From: an uncultured delta proteobacterium
Lineage (GTDB): Bacteria; Myxococcota_A; Polyangia; Polyangiales; Polyangiaceae
Direction of reading: 5' to 3'
DNA length: 7,383 nt
Assembly (NCBI GenBank): GCA_903858055.1
Contig: CAIOHM010000107.1
Location: forward strand, 1 to 7,383
Shown here: positions 1 through 5,068 of the stretch, one piece after another
Layout of the letters: each line of letters opens with the position of its first letter
Position numbering within the stretch: position 1 is the first letter of the stretch
Notes under the pieces: model-generated
What the model was told of the DNA's origin: nothing
Seen by the model: the letters and a program-made list of their open reading frames with translations, nothing else
The model's database searches: none
Translations under genes and position numbers: made by a program

Positions 1-408
1 GGCATCGTCGGCGAGAGCGGTCGCTGGGACTCCTCGATCATTTCGGACGCCGTGAACACCGCCTCCCGCGTCGAGAACCTGACGAAGGAGCTCGGCGCGG
101 ACGTGCTCCTCTCGGGCACGCTCCGCGACCAGCTGGCGCACCCCGAAGCTCTCACGCTGCGGCGGCTCGGCCTCGTGAAGGTCGAGGGGCGTTCCGAGCA
201 GGTCGACGTCTACGAGGTCCTCGACGCGGTTCCGGCCGACCTGCGCGCGCCGTTGGTCGCGATGCGCGAGCGCTTCGAGGCCGCGGTGGTTGCACACGAG
301 CACGGAGACAACGTGGCCGCGATCCAGGAGTTCCGCGCGTGCTTGGCGCACGCACCGCACGATCGTGCGTCCCGTCGGCAGCTCGCGCGCCTCGGCATCG
401 ATGGGTGA
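1..408 (+). CDS. Class III adenylate/guanylate cyclase, C-terminal part (5' end outside window)
   Basis: The reading frame is open from base 1, so the gene begins upstream; 135 residues are visible. The start shows the end of a class III nucleotide cyclase catalytic domain: GIVG at residues 1-4 and SDAVNTASRVE at 15-25. Asn19 and Arg23 have the N-x3-R spacing of the transition-state-stabilising pair. The position seven residues before that Asn, which helps select the purine, is Ser12 rather than Asp; Thr/Ser here is usual in bacterial class IIIb enzymes. The domain seems to end near residue 75, at the VDVYEV strand. It is followed by an alpha-helical tail (about 83-135, RERFEAAVVAHEHGD onward) with the Ala/Leu spacing of one or two TPR-like helices. 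The predicted reaction is ATP (or GTP) to the cyclic nucleotide plus pyrophosphate. The metal-binding Asp residues and any N-terminal sensor lie outside the window, so activity and input signal cannot be judged. Confidence 0.9.
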   Translation, partial: GIVGESGRWDSSIISDAVNTASRVENLTKELGADVLLSGTLRDQLAHPEALTLRRLGLVKVEGRSEQVDVYEVLDAVPADLRAPLVAMRERFEAAVVAHEHGDNVAAIQEFRACLAHAPHDRASRRQLARLGIDG

Positions 409-543
409 GGTGTGCACGGAATCGCGCGGAGCCGCGTCGTCGAAGTCCGGCGGAACAGCCGACGTCGCAGGGTGAAGACGACGCCGCGCCTCGACGCCGC
501 GGCCGTCCATGGTCTATGCCTGCGAAGGCCCCCTGCGCGAACC

Positions 544-548
544 GAGGA
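544..548 (+). promoter_or_regulatory. Shine-Dalgarno GAGGA for the SRPBCC gene
   Basis: GAGGA ends 8 bases before the ATG at 557. It decides the start in favour of 557 over the in-frame ATG at 509, which has no comparable purine-rich sequence and would add 16 residues that do not resemble this family. No convincing -35/-10 pair was seen in the 148-bp gap behind the cyclase gene (409-556). Confidence 0.6.
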
Positions 549-556
549 CGAATCCG

Positions 557-1039
557 ATGATCGAGACCGACTTCTCTCTCCGCCTCGTGCGCGAGGTGCC
601 GATCACGCCCGAGCAGTGCTTCGAGGGCTGGACCGTGCCCGAGCGCCTCATGCCCTGGTTCTGTCCGCGGCCGTGGCGCGTGGTGGACTGCGTGATCGAC
701 CTGCGCCCCGGCGGCGCCTTCGGCACCACCATGCAGTCGCCCGAAGGCGTGGACATGCCGAACGAGGCCGGCTGCTACCTCGCGGTCGAGGCTCCGCATC
801 GGCTCGTGTGGACCAATGTTCTCGGTCCCGGCTTCAAGCCGATCGCCATCCAGCCCCCCGGGTTTGGCTTCGTCTGCGAGCTCCGCTTCGAGCGCCTCCC
901 GAGCGGCGGCACGCGCTACCAAGCGACCGTGCGTCACGTCGACGCCGCGGGGCGCGACGCCCACGCCGCGATGGGCTTCGAGGCGGGCTGGGGCGCCGCG
1001 CTCGACCAGCTCGTCGAGTTGATGCAAGGGACAACCTGA
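557..1039 (+). CDS. SRPBCC / AHSA1-type domain protein (COG3832-like)
   Basis: A 160-residue single-domain protein, the normal length for stand-alone SRPBCC (START-like helix-grip) proteins of the AHSA1 group. Family-typical stretches run in order: an opening beta strand with the R-x-[VF]-x-[AV]-[PS] style (residues 8-15), PERLMPWF followed by PRPW (28-40), DLRPGG (48-53), SPEG (61-64), GCYL (72-75), RLVWTN (82-87), GTRYQATVRH, and a C-terminal helix beginning FEAGWGAALDQL. The fold forms a deep hydrophobic pocket. Members bind or act on small hydrophobic ligands, but most, including this one, have no known substrate. There is no signal peptide, so it is probably cytoplasmic. The start at 557 rests on GAGGA eight bases upstream. 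It converges with a TetR gene at 1148; such proteins are often neighbours of small regulators, but this arrangement does not show that they are linked. Family assignment is firm; specific role unknown. Confidence 0.88.
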   Translation: MIETDFSLRLVREVPITPEQCFEGWTVPERLMPWFCPRPWRVVDCVIDLRPGGAFGTTMQSPEGVDMPNEAGCYLAVEAPHRLVWTNVLGPGFKPIAIQPPGFGFVCELRFERLPSGGTRYQATVRHVDAAGRDAHAAMGFEAGWGAALDQLVELMQGTT

Positions 1040-1069
1040 GCGGCGGAACGTCGAAGCAAGCGACGACGA

Positions 1070-1089
1070 AGCGAGCACCGACGCTCGCT
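1070..1089. terminator. GC-rich hairpin between convergent genes (possible bidirectional terminator)
   Basis: AGCGAGC (1070-1076) and GCTCGCT (1083-1089) pair perfectly over 7 bp around a 6-base loop. The hairpin lies 30 bp after the SRPBCC stop and about 60 bp beyond the TetR stop. There is no T tract on either strand, so it is not a textbook intrinsic terminator. Its place between two converging genes is the main argument. Confidence 0.35.
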
Positions 1090-1115
1090 CGGGAGCCGGT
1101 CGCGGCCCGCGTCGA

Positions 1116-1132
1116 GGGCGGCCTGACCGCCT
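1116..1132. terminator. Second short hairpin in the convergent gap
   Basis: GGCGG (1117-1121) pairs with CCGCC (1127-1131) over a 5-base loop, and an outer G-T wobble gives a sixth pair. It sits 15 bp past the TetR stop on that gene's downstream side. There is no T run. In DNA this GC-rich such stems arise easily by chance, so this is a weak call. Confidence 0.22.
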
Positions 1133-1147
1133 GGGCCCGCCAGCCCG

Positions 1148-1798
1148 TCAGCGCGGCAAGAGCCCCAAAAGCAGGATGTCGGCGATGCCTTCGGCGAGGC
1201 GCTCGCGCGTTGCCGCGTCGTCCATGTCGAGGTCGAGCAGCGCGGCCATCGCGGGCTTCGCGGACGAGAGGGTCGTCAGCGCGACGCCCATGATCGCCAT
1301 CACGGCGAGCTCGTCCACCCCGCGCACCATGCCCGCGGCGATCGCCATGCGGAGCATCTCGCGCTCGGCCTCGCGGTCCGGCCGCAGCACGGACGCGAGC
1401 TCGCGCAGGCGACCCTCGGCGCCCTCCGACGTGTCGGTCAAGATCGCCGCCGAGAGCCCCGGCCGCAGCACCGCCGCCTCGACGCGCGCTCGGACCTTCT
1501 CCGTGAGCACGCGGCGGATGTCGTGCTCGGTCGAGACCGGGCGTGACGCGCGATGCGCCGGCAGCAGCACCTCCTCGACGAGCGCGCTCCAGAGCTGCTT
1601 CTTCGTGGGGAAGTGATGCTGCACGCTGCCGTACGAGACGCCCGCCTCCGCGGCGATCCCTCGGAACGTCGTGCGCGCAAAGCCGTGCACCCCGATCTGT
1701 CGCGCTGCGATCTCGAGCAACACGGCTCGGCTCACGACGGGCCCCGCGGCCGCGGAGGGGCGACCGGCGCGGCGACGGCGTGGGGTGGCGGAGGTCAT
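1148..1798 (-). CDS. TetR/AcrR-family transcriptional regulator
   Basis: The protein has 216 residues from the ATG at 1798, typical for TetR regulators. After a basic arm (RRRR...GRP, residues 7-14) comes the N-terminal DNA-binding domain: helix 1 around LLEIAARQIG, HGF at 38-40, then TTFRGIAAEAGVSYGSVQHHF at about 43-63 and KKQL at 66-69. This is the helix-turn-helix block that defines the family. The rest is an all-helical ligand-binding and dimerisation domain of unknown specificity. An upstream in-frame ATG at 1837 would give 229 residues. Its GGAGG (1840-1844) is only 2 bases from that ATG, too close to work well, and the extra 13 residues are untypical. The 1798 start has an extended -10-like TGCTAGGCT just upstream and is preferred, without certainty. 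The gene is divergent from a lipoprotein gene across a spacer with a TATGTC/GACATA palindrome, its likely operator. Family sure; ligand and regulon inferred. Confidence 0.92.
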   Translation of the reverse strand: MTSATPRRRRAGRPSAAAGPVVSRAVLLEIAARQIGVHGFARTTFRGIAAEAGVSYGSVQHHFPTKKQLWSALVEEVLLPAHRASRPVSTEHDIRRVLTEKVRARVEAAVLRPGLSAAILTDTSEGAEGRLRELASVLRPDREAEREMLRMAIAAGMVRGVDELAVMAIMGVALTTLSSAKPAMAALLDLDMDDAATRERLAEGIADILLLGLLPR

Positions 1799-1808
1799 CG
1801 GCGCGCGG

Positions 1809-1814
1809 AGCCTA
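1809..1814 (-). promoter_or_regulatory. Possible extended -10 element (TAGGCT) for the TetR gene
   Basis: On the minus strand TGC-TAGGCT fits the extended -10 pattern TGnTANNNT. It ends 10 bases before the ATG at 1798, so transcription would begin 0-3 bases before that codon. Only a poor -35 (ATGAGC) lies 17 bases further upstream. It is a pattern match that supports the short TetR start. Confidence 0.35.
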
Positions 1815-1900
1815 GCAAGGGAATGAAAAAGGCTCATCGCCTCCGATCGTGCTCGTCGTCTTCGACATACTCCGAGCCGAAAGGCCCGTGACGTTCACAA

Positions 1901-1916
1901 TATGTCGATTGACATA
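1901..1916. promoter_or_regulatory. Palindromic operator candidate TATGTC-GATT-GACATA
   Basis: Perfect 6-bp inverted repeat arms around a 4-base centre give a 16-bp site, the size commonly bound by a TetR dimer. It lies between the divergent TetR and lipoprotein genes. Its right arm contains TTGACA (1909-1914), a perfect -35 box for the rightward gene, so a bound repressor would block RNA polymerase. A third half-site occurs at 1864-1869, where TCGACATA (1862-1869) is the exact reverse complement of TATGTCGA (1901-1908). The AT-rich arms stand out in this GC-rich DNA. Binding by this particular TetR protein is inferred. Confidence 0.6.
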
Positions 1917-1937
1917 CCTGCGTCCGCGTTGGACCAT
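1909..1937 (+). promoter_or_regulatory. Promoter candidate for the lipoprotein gene at 1985
   Basis: The -35 box TTGACA (1909-1914) matches the sigma-70 consensus exactly. With a 17-base spacer the -10 would be GACCAT (1932-1937), which keeps only the A at position 2, the A at 5 and the T at 6. Transcription would start near 1944, leaving a leader of about 40 bases. The gene also has a ribosome-binding site AAGGA (1971-1975), nine bases from the ATG. The weak -10 is the main doubt. Confidence 0.45.
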
Positions 1938-1984
1938 CCAGGCATCGGGCGCTCGCGTCAGGGCCCATCGAAGGAAGAAACTCC

Positions 1985-2731
1985 ATGACCCTCTGCGGCT
2001 CCATCCGTTGCCTCCCCGTCGGATCCCTGCTCCTCGCGCTCACGTCGCTCGCCGCCGGCTGCGGCAGCACCGGCGAGGGGAGCGGCCCCCCAAGCACGAC
2101 CGCGACCGACGCCGCGGCCGCCGCGAGCGCGCGCGGCCAGCGCTACTGCGAAGTGCTCGTCGCCTTCTCGCAAGGCGGTTCGATCGACGCCCAGGTGTGG
2201 GGCACGCAAGGCCTGAACGACTGCCCCGCCGCGGCCTGGGCGTCGGTCGATACGGCGGCCATCCGCACGGAGTTTGGAGCGAGCGCCGCGGTGAAGAACG
2301 GCCCCCGCCACTGGGTCCTCGATCGGTTCTCGGGGGAGCGCCCCGCGGGAGCGCCGCGCCTCTTCGGCACGCTCGAGATGCAACAGCTGGCCTCGCTGAC
2401 GCTCGCACCGGGAACGGTGTCGTCCAAGCCGTACGTCGAGCGCACCGTCCGGCGCAACGCGGAGTTCGAGTTCCGCGCGGGCTCGGAGATCTACGAGCTC
2501 GTCGCGCCCAACGGCTCCGTGTACGTGATGCAGTCCTACGCGCAAATCGTCGACGCCAACCTCTCCGAGGGCGACCTGCCCGGGCTCGGCGCGCGCCTCA
2601 CGCTCCCAACCGGGTGGCAGTACCGCGTGCGCACGCTCTCGGCTCCGCTGGTGGTCACCACGCCCGGCGAGGCCACGGTCTTGCAAGACGAGCTGCAGAA
2701 CACGTACTCGCGCCACATCGTCGGGGGATGA
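1985..2731 (+). CDS. Uncharacterised secreted lipoprotein, divergent from tetR
   Basis: The protein has 248 residues. The N-terminus is a lipoprotein signal peptide: Arg8, a hydrophobic core (about 10-22) and a lipobox LAAGC with the lipidated Cys at 26. A low-complexity Gly/Ser/Thr/Ala linker (27-50) then leads to a globular domain of about 195 residues. Cys55 (RYCEV) and Cys80 (GLNDCP) are the only cysteines of the mature domain and could form a disulphide. Later parts are rich in beta-strand-like segments (FEFRAGSEIYELVAPNG, VYVMQSY, LGARLTLPTGWQYRVRTL, VLQDELQNTY). From memory it resembles a family of exported hypothetical proteins in actinobacteria and proteobacteria that share GLNDCP and the LP-x-GW...R...L end, but I could not check this and know no function. 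The start is supported by AAGGA nine bases upstream. Its promoter overlaps the palindrome beside the TetR gene, so it is probably repressed by that regulator. Confidence 0.85.
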   Translation: MTLCGSIRCLPVGSLLLALTSLAAGCGSTGEGSGPPSTTATDAAAAASARGQRYCEVLVAFSQGGSIDAQVWGTQGLNDCPAAAWASVDTAAIRTEFGASAAVKNGPRHWVLDRFSGERPAGAPRLFGTLEMQQLASLTLAPGTVSSKPYVERTVRRNAEFEFRAGSEIYELVAPNGSVYVMQSYAQIVDANLSEGDLPGLGARLTLPTGWQYRVRTLSAPLVVTTPGEATVLQDELQNTYSRHIVGG

Positions 2732-2778
2732 CCCGGCGGAGGAAGCCGACGACCCCGTCGACGCGACGGTGGACGCGG

Positions 2779-2803
2779 TAGCTTTGCGGAGCGGGCGAAG
2801 CTA
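2779..2803 (+). terminator. Hairpin after the lipoprotein gene (possible terminator)
   Basis: TAGCTTTGC (2779-2787) pairs with GCGAAGCTA (2795-2803), a 9-bp stem with one G-T wobble and a 7-base loop. It begins 47 bp after the stop at 2731 and 62 bp before the next start. No T run follows, so a role in termination or transcript protection is plausible but unproven. Its outer six pairs are partly AT, so it is less likely to be a GC-composition artefact than the other stems here. Confidence 0.4.
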
Positions 2804-2864
2804 AGGCTCCAAGGCCAAAGCGCTCCGGGCGGTCCGCGGATCGCCCCGCGCAAGATCGGGTAGA

Positions 2865-4076
2865 ATGATGGCACGCGTCGCGAATTTCCTCGTTCCCGCC
2901 CTCGTGGTCGCCACGGCGGCAACGCTCGCTCTCGGCTGCAGCTCACCGACCGAAGGCTCACAGCGCGTCGGTGACCGATGCGTGGGCGGCAAGAGCCACA
3001 CGACCATCGTCTCGAGGCTCGCCTTCGCGCGCCAGAAAGAGGGCGTCACCGCCGGCTTCGACATCGACGGCTTCACGAGCGACGGGTTCCAGACCGAGGC
3101 GCAAGAGTCGCTGTCGTGTTCGCAAATGGACTTCGAGGACTCGGACGGCAAGGGAGGCATCGACAATCAGCTCGCGCGCCTCATGCCGCTCCTCGACACG
3201 GTCACGGCCGCAGACCTGAACCTCATCATCAAGGGCGCGATTGAGAACGGGCAGCTGCTCACGACGGTCACACTCGATGGCGTCGACGACCTTCAAAACG
3301 ATCCGTGCGTGGAGGTCGCCTTCAAGGCCGCCCTCGGCACGCCGACCCTCGGCACCGACGACGAGCTCGACCCGAGCCAAACGTTCGAGCACGACACGAG
3401 CGGGCCAACCTCGCGTGCGGTCGGCGCGATCAAGGACGGCTTCCTCGAGGTGGGCCCCTTCGAGCTCGACCTCCTCGTGGTGGTCTTCGCCGAGAAGTTC
3501 AACCTTCACCTCTCGAAGGCGCGCTTTCGCACGAAGCTCGACCCAAACGAGCCCGGCCGCATGACGGGTGCCATCGGCGGCGGCGTGAAGATCCGCGAGC
3601 TCGAAGCGATCATCGACGAGTTCGATCTGACCCGCGAGGAGCGCGAGGCGGGCGCCAACTTCATCCGGGGACTCGGCGACCTCGACTACGATCCCGTCAC
3701 GAAGACGTGCGCGTCGATCAGCATCGGCGTCACCATGAGCGGGCGTCGTGCCTTCCTGATCCCCGGCAACCCGGGCTCCGACGCCGGTGCAGGCATGGTC
3801 TCGGACGCCGGCGCGGGCGACGCCGGGCCGAAGACGCCCGATGAAGAAGCGTGGATCCGCGACGTCCTCCCGATCGCGCGCGAGGCGTGCTTCGGGTGCC
3901 ACGGCAAGAGCTTCCCCGGTCGGCCGCTGCTCGCGAGCTACACCGACTGGACCGGGAACCGGAACCTCATCAAGCAGGCGGTCGTCACGGAACGGCGCAT
4001 GCCCCCACCCTCGGCGGCGCCGCTCAGCGACGAGCGCCGCACCACGCTCGAAGACTGGCTGAACCGCGCCTTCTAG
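2865..4076 (+). CDS. Lipoprotein with C-terminal single-haem cytochrome c-like domain
   Basis: The protein has 403 residues. A signal peptide (MARVANFLVPALVV...) ends in LALGC, with the lipidated Cys at 25. An exported domain (about 30-300) follows with cysteines at 39, 85, 148 and 282, enough for two disulphides, and an acidic DSDGKGGIDN stretch (92-101) that could bind a metal. From memory similar domains occur in myxobacterial lipoproteins of unknown role; this is unchecked. A Ser/Asp/Ala/Gly linker (305-321) with two SDAGAG copies joins it to the C-terminal part. There CFGCH (342-346) is the covalent haem motif and MPPP (Met379) the likely distal ligand, followed by LSDERRTTLEDWL, as in small cytochrome c-like modules of large exported enzymes. 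It probably carries or passes electrons at the cell surface or in the periplasm. ATGs at 2865 and 2868 are equally possible; upstream only GGG at 2858-2860 resembles a ribosome site. The methyltransferase starts 27 bp after its stop. Confidence 0.87.
   Translation: MMARVANFLVPALVVATAATLALGCSSPTEGSQRVGDRCVGGKSHTTIVSRLAFARQKEGVTAGFDIDGFTSDGFQTEAQESLSCSQMDFEDSDGKGGIDNQLARLMPLLDTVTAADLNLIIKGAIENGQLLTTVTLDGVDDLQNDPCVEVAFKAALGTPTLGTDDELDPSQTFEHDTSGPTSRAVGAIKDGFLEVGPFELDLLVVVFAEKFNLHLSKARFRTKLDPNEPGRMTGAIGGGVKIRELEAIIDEFDLTREEREAGANFIRGLGDLDYDPVTKTCASISIGVTMSGRRAFLIPGNPGSDAGAGMVSDAGAGDAGPKTPDEEAWIRDVLPIAREACFGCHGKSFPGRPLLASYTDWTGNRNLIKQAVVTERRMPPPSAAPLSDERRTTLEDWLNRAF
3777..3818 (+). repeat. Imperfect 18-bp direct repeat coding the SDAGAG linker
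   Basis: The segments 3777-3794 and 3801-3818 agree at 15 of 18 bases and both encode Ser-Asp-Ala-Gly-Ala-Gly; a third, shorter Asp-Ala-Gly follows. They form the flexible linker between the exported domain and the haem domain. Two of the three differences (3rd-base changes in Gly and Ala codons) are silent, and the remaining one is also synonymous in Ser, so the peptide rather than the DNA appears to be kept. Confidence 0.55.
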
Positions 4077-4103
4077 CTCATTGCAGTCTACAACGAGTGA
4101 ACC

Positions 4104-4898
4104 ATGCCGCAGCGAGACATGAACGCGAGCAACCCTCCGCGAAATTGGTTCGAACGCGGCGGTGACGCGTACGCGCGGTTCCGGCCGCAATACCCTCCCG
4201 CGCTCGCGAGCGATCTCGCTGCGCTCGCTCCAGCGCGTGGCCTCGCCGTCGACGTGGGCTGCGGCACCGGCCAGCTGACCACGCTCCTCGCCGACCACTT
4301 CGACCGCGTCGTCGGCCTCGACCCGAGCGAGGACCAAATCGCGAGCGCCACCGCGCACGCCCGCGTCTCCTACGCGTCCGCGTCGGCCACCACGCTTCCT
4401 CTCGCCGATCGCAGCGTCGACCTCGTCACCGCCGCGCAGGCGGCGCACTGGTTCGATCTGCGTGCATTCTACGCCGAGGTGCGTCGCGTCTCGACCCCGG
4501 GAGGCGTGATCGCGCTCGTGACCTACGGCGTGCCGCGCCTGCCCGAGGACCTCGACGCGCGCTTCCAGCGCTTCTACGCGGAGGAGATCGGACCTTACTG
4601 GCCACCGGAGCGGCGGCTCGTGGACCGTGGCTACGTCGACCTCCCGTTCCCGTTCGCCGCGCTCGCGGTCACGCCGCGCACGATCCGCGTCGACTGGGAT
4701 TTACCTGCGTTCCTCGCCTACCTCGGCACGTGGTCCGCCGCACGTCGCGCGCGCGAGGCAGGTCGCGAGGACCTCCTTCACGCCTTCGCCGCGGAGATTG
4801 GCCAGGGGTGGGGCGAGCCCGAGACCCGGCGCGCGGTCGTGTGGCCCGTGCACGTTCGCGCGGGCCTCGTCGACGGCGAGCGCGCCCCGCGCGCGTGA
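4104..4898 (+). CDS. Class I SAM-dependent methyltransferase
   Basis: The 264-residue protein has a Rossmann-like methyltransferase core. NWFERGGDAYARFRPQYP (14-31) is the lead-in typical of the small-molecule group that includes trans-aconitate methyltransferase-like proteins. Motif I is VDVGCGTGQ (49-57), which binds the SAM methionine end. The acidic residue ending strand 2 is Asp73 in GLDPS, which contacts the ribose. LPLADRSVDLVTAAQAAHWF (98-117) covers motifs II/III, and RRVSTPGGVIAL is the following helix and strand. The C-terminal part, with DLPAFLAYLGTWSAAR, would form the substrate lid. The substrate cannot be named from sequence; AHWF and the lid resemble enzymes acting on small carboxylates or lipids rather than on DNA or rRNA. 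There is no signal peptide, so it is cytoplasmic. ATG 4104 has only a weak GAGTGA before it; ATG 4119 is an alternative. It lies 27 bp after the cytochrome lipoprotein and could share its transcript. Confidence 0.93.
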   Translation: MPQRDMNASNPPRNWFERGGDAYARFRPQYPPALASDLAALAPARGLAVDVGCGTGQLTTLLADHFDRVVGLDPSEDQIASATAHARVSYASASATTLPLADRSVDLVTAAQAAHWFDLRAFYAEVRRVSTPGGVIALVTYGVPRLPEDLDARFQRFYAEEIGPYWPPERRLVDRGYVDLPFPFAALAVTPRTIRVDWDLPAFLAYLGTWSAARRAREAGREDLLHAFAAEIGQGWGEPETRRAVVWPVHVRAGLVDGERAPRA

Positions 4899-4996
4899 GG
4901 CGCGTCGGGCGCAGCGGGGCCGCGTGCGCCGCTCGCCTCGGCAGGTACCGGGTGGCCAAGCTCACGTGCGACCGCTCGGGGCTCTCGCGCAGGCCC

Positions 4997-5014
4997 CGCC
5001 GAAGGATTTCGGCG
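4997..5014 (+). terminator. Compact 7-bp hairpin after the methyltransferase gene
   Basis: CGCCGAA (4997-5003) pairs perfectly with TTCGGCG (5008-5014) over a GGAT tetraloop. It lies about 100 bp after the methyltransferase stop and 55 bp before the esterase start, in a 170-bp gap with no other recognised gene. It lacks a T tract. It may end the upstream transcript, or may be a chance stem in GC-rich DNA. Confidence 0.35.
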
Positions 5015-5054
5015 CGCCGCGGAACAATCCGCCGGAGCGCGCGTCCGGTTCGGA

Positions 5055-5060
5055 TACGCT
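5055..5060 (+). promoter_or_regulatory. Possible -10 element (TACGCT) for a leaderless esterase transcript
   Basis: TACGCT fits TANNNT and ends 8 bases before the ATG at 5069, so RNA synthesis would begin at or beside the start codon. There is no Shine-Dalgarno in the 20 bases before that ATG. No recognisable -35 lies at 16-18 bases upstream. The same spacing is seen before the decarboxylase at 6072. Confidence 0.35.
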
Positions 5061-5068
5061 CGCGCTCG

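Noticed and set aside
425..436. CGCGG-AG-CCGCG inverted repeat after the cyclase gene as a terminator
   Set aside because: The loop is only two bases unless the inner pair is broken, leaving a 4-bp stem and no T tract. Such repeats are expected by chance in this composition.
509..556. Longer SRPBCC start at ATG 509
   Set aside because: It lacks a ribosome site and adds 16 residues outside the family's usual start, whereas ATG 557 has GAGGA at the right distance.
1799..1837. Longer TetR start at ATG 1837
   Set aside because: Not excluded, but its GGAGG is only 2 bases from the ATG and the added residues lie before the basic arm where relatives usually begin. The 1798 start was preferred.
2861..2866. 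TAGAAT, a five-of-six match to a -10 box just before the cytochrome lipoprotein
   Set aside because: It overlaps the start codon itself. Transcription would begin inside the signal-peptide codons and no later start would keep that peptide; no -35 is present.
2958..4448. A 496-codon open frame on the minus strand opposite the cytochrome lipoprotein and methyltransferase
   Set aside because: It is the antisense shadow of two well-supported plus-strand genes. The translation is Arg/Glu/Val-heavy with no recognisable domain, as expected when GC-rich third positions suppress stop codons on the other strand.
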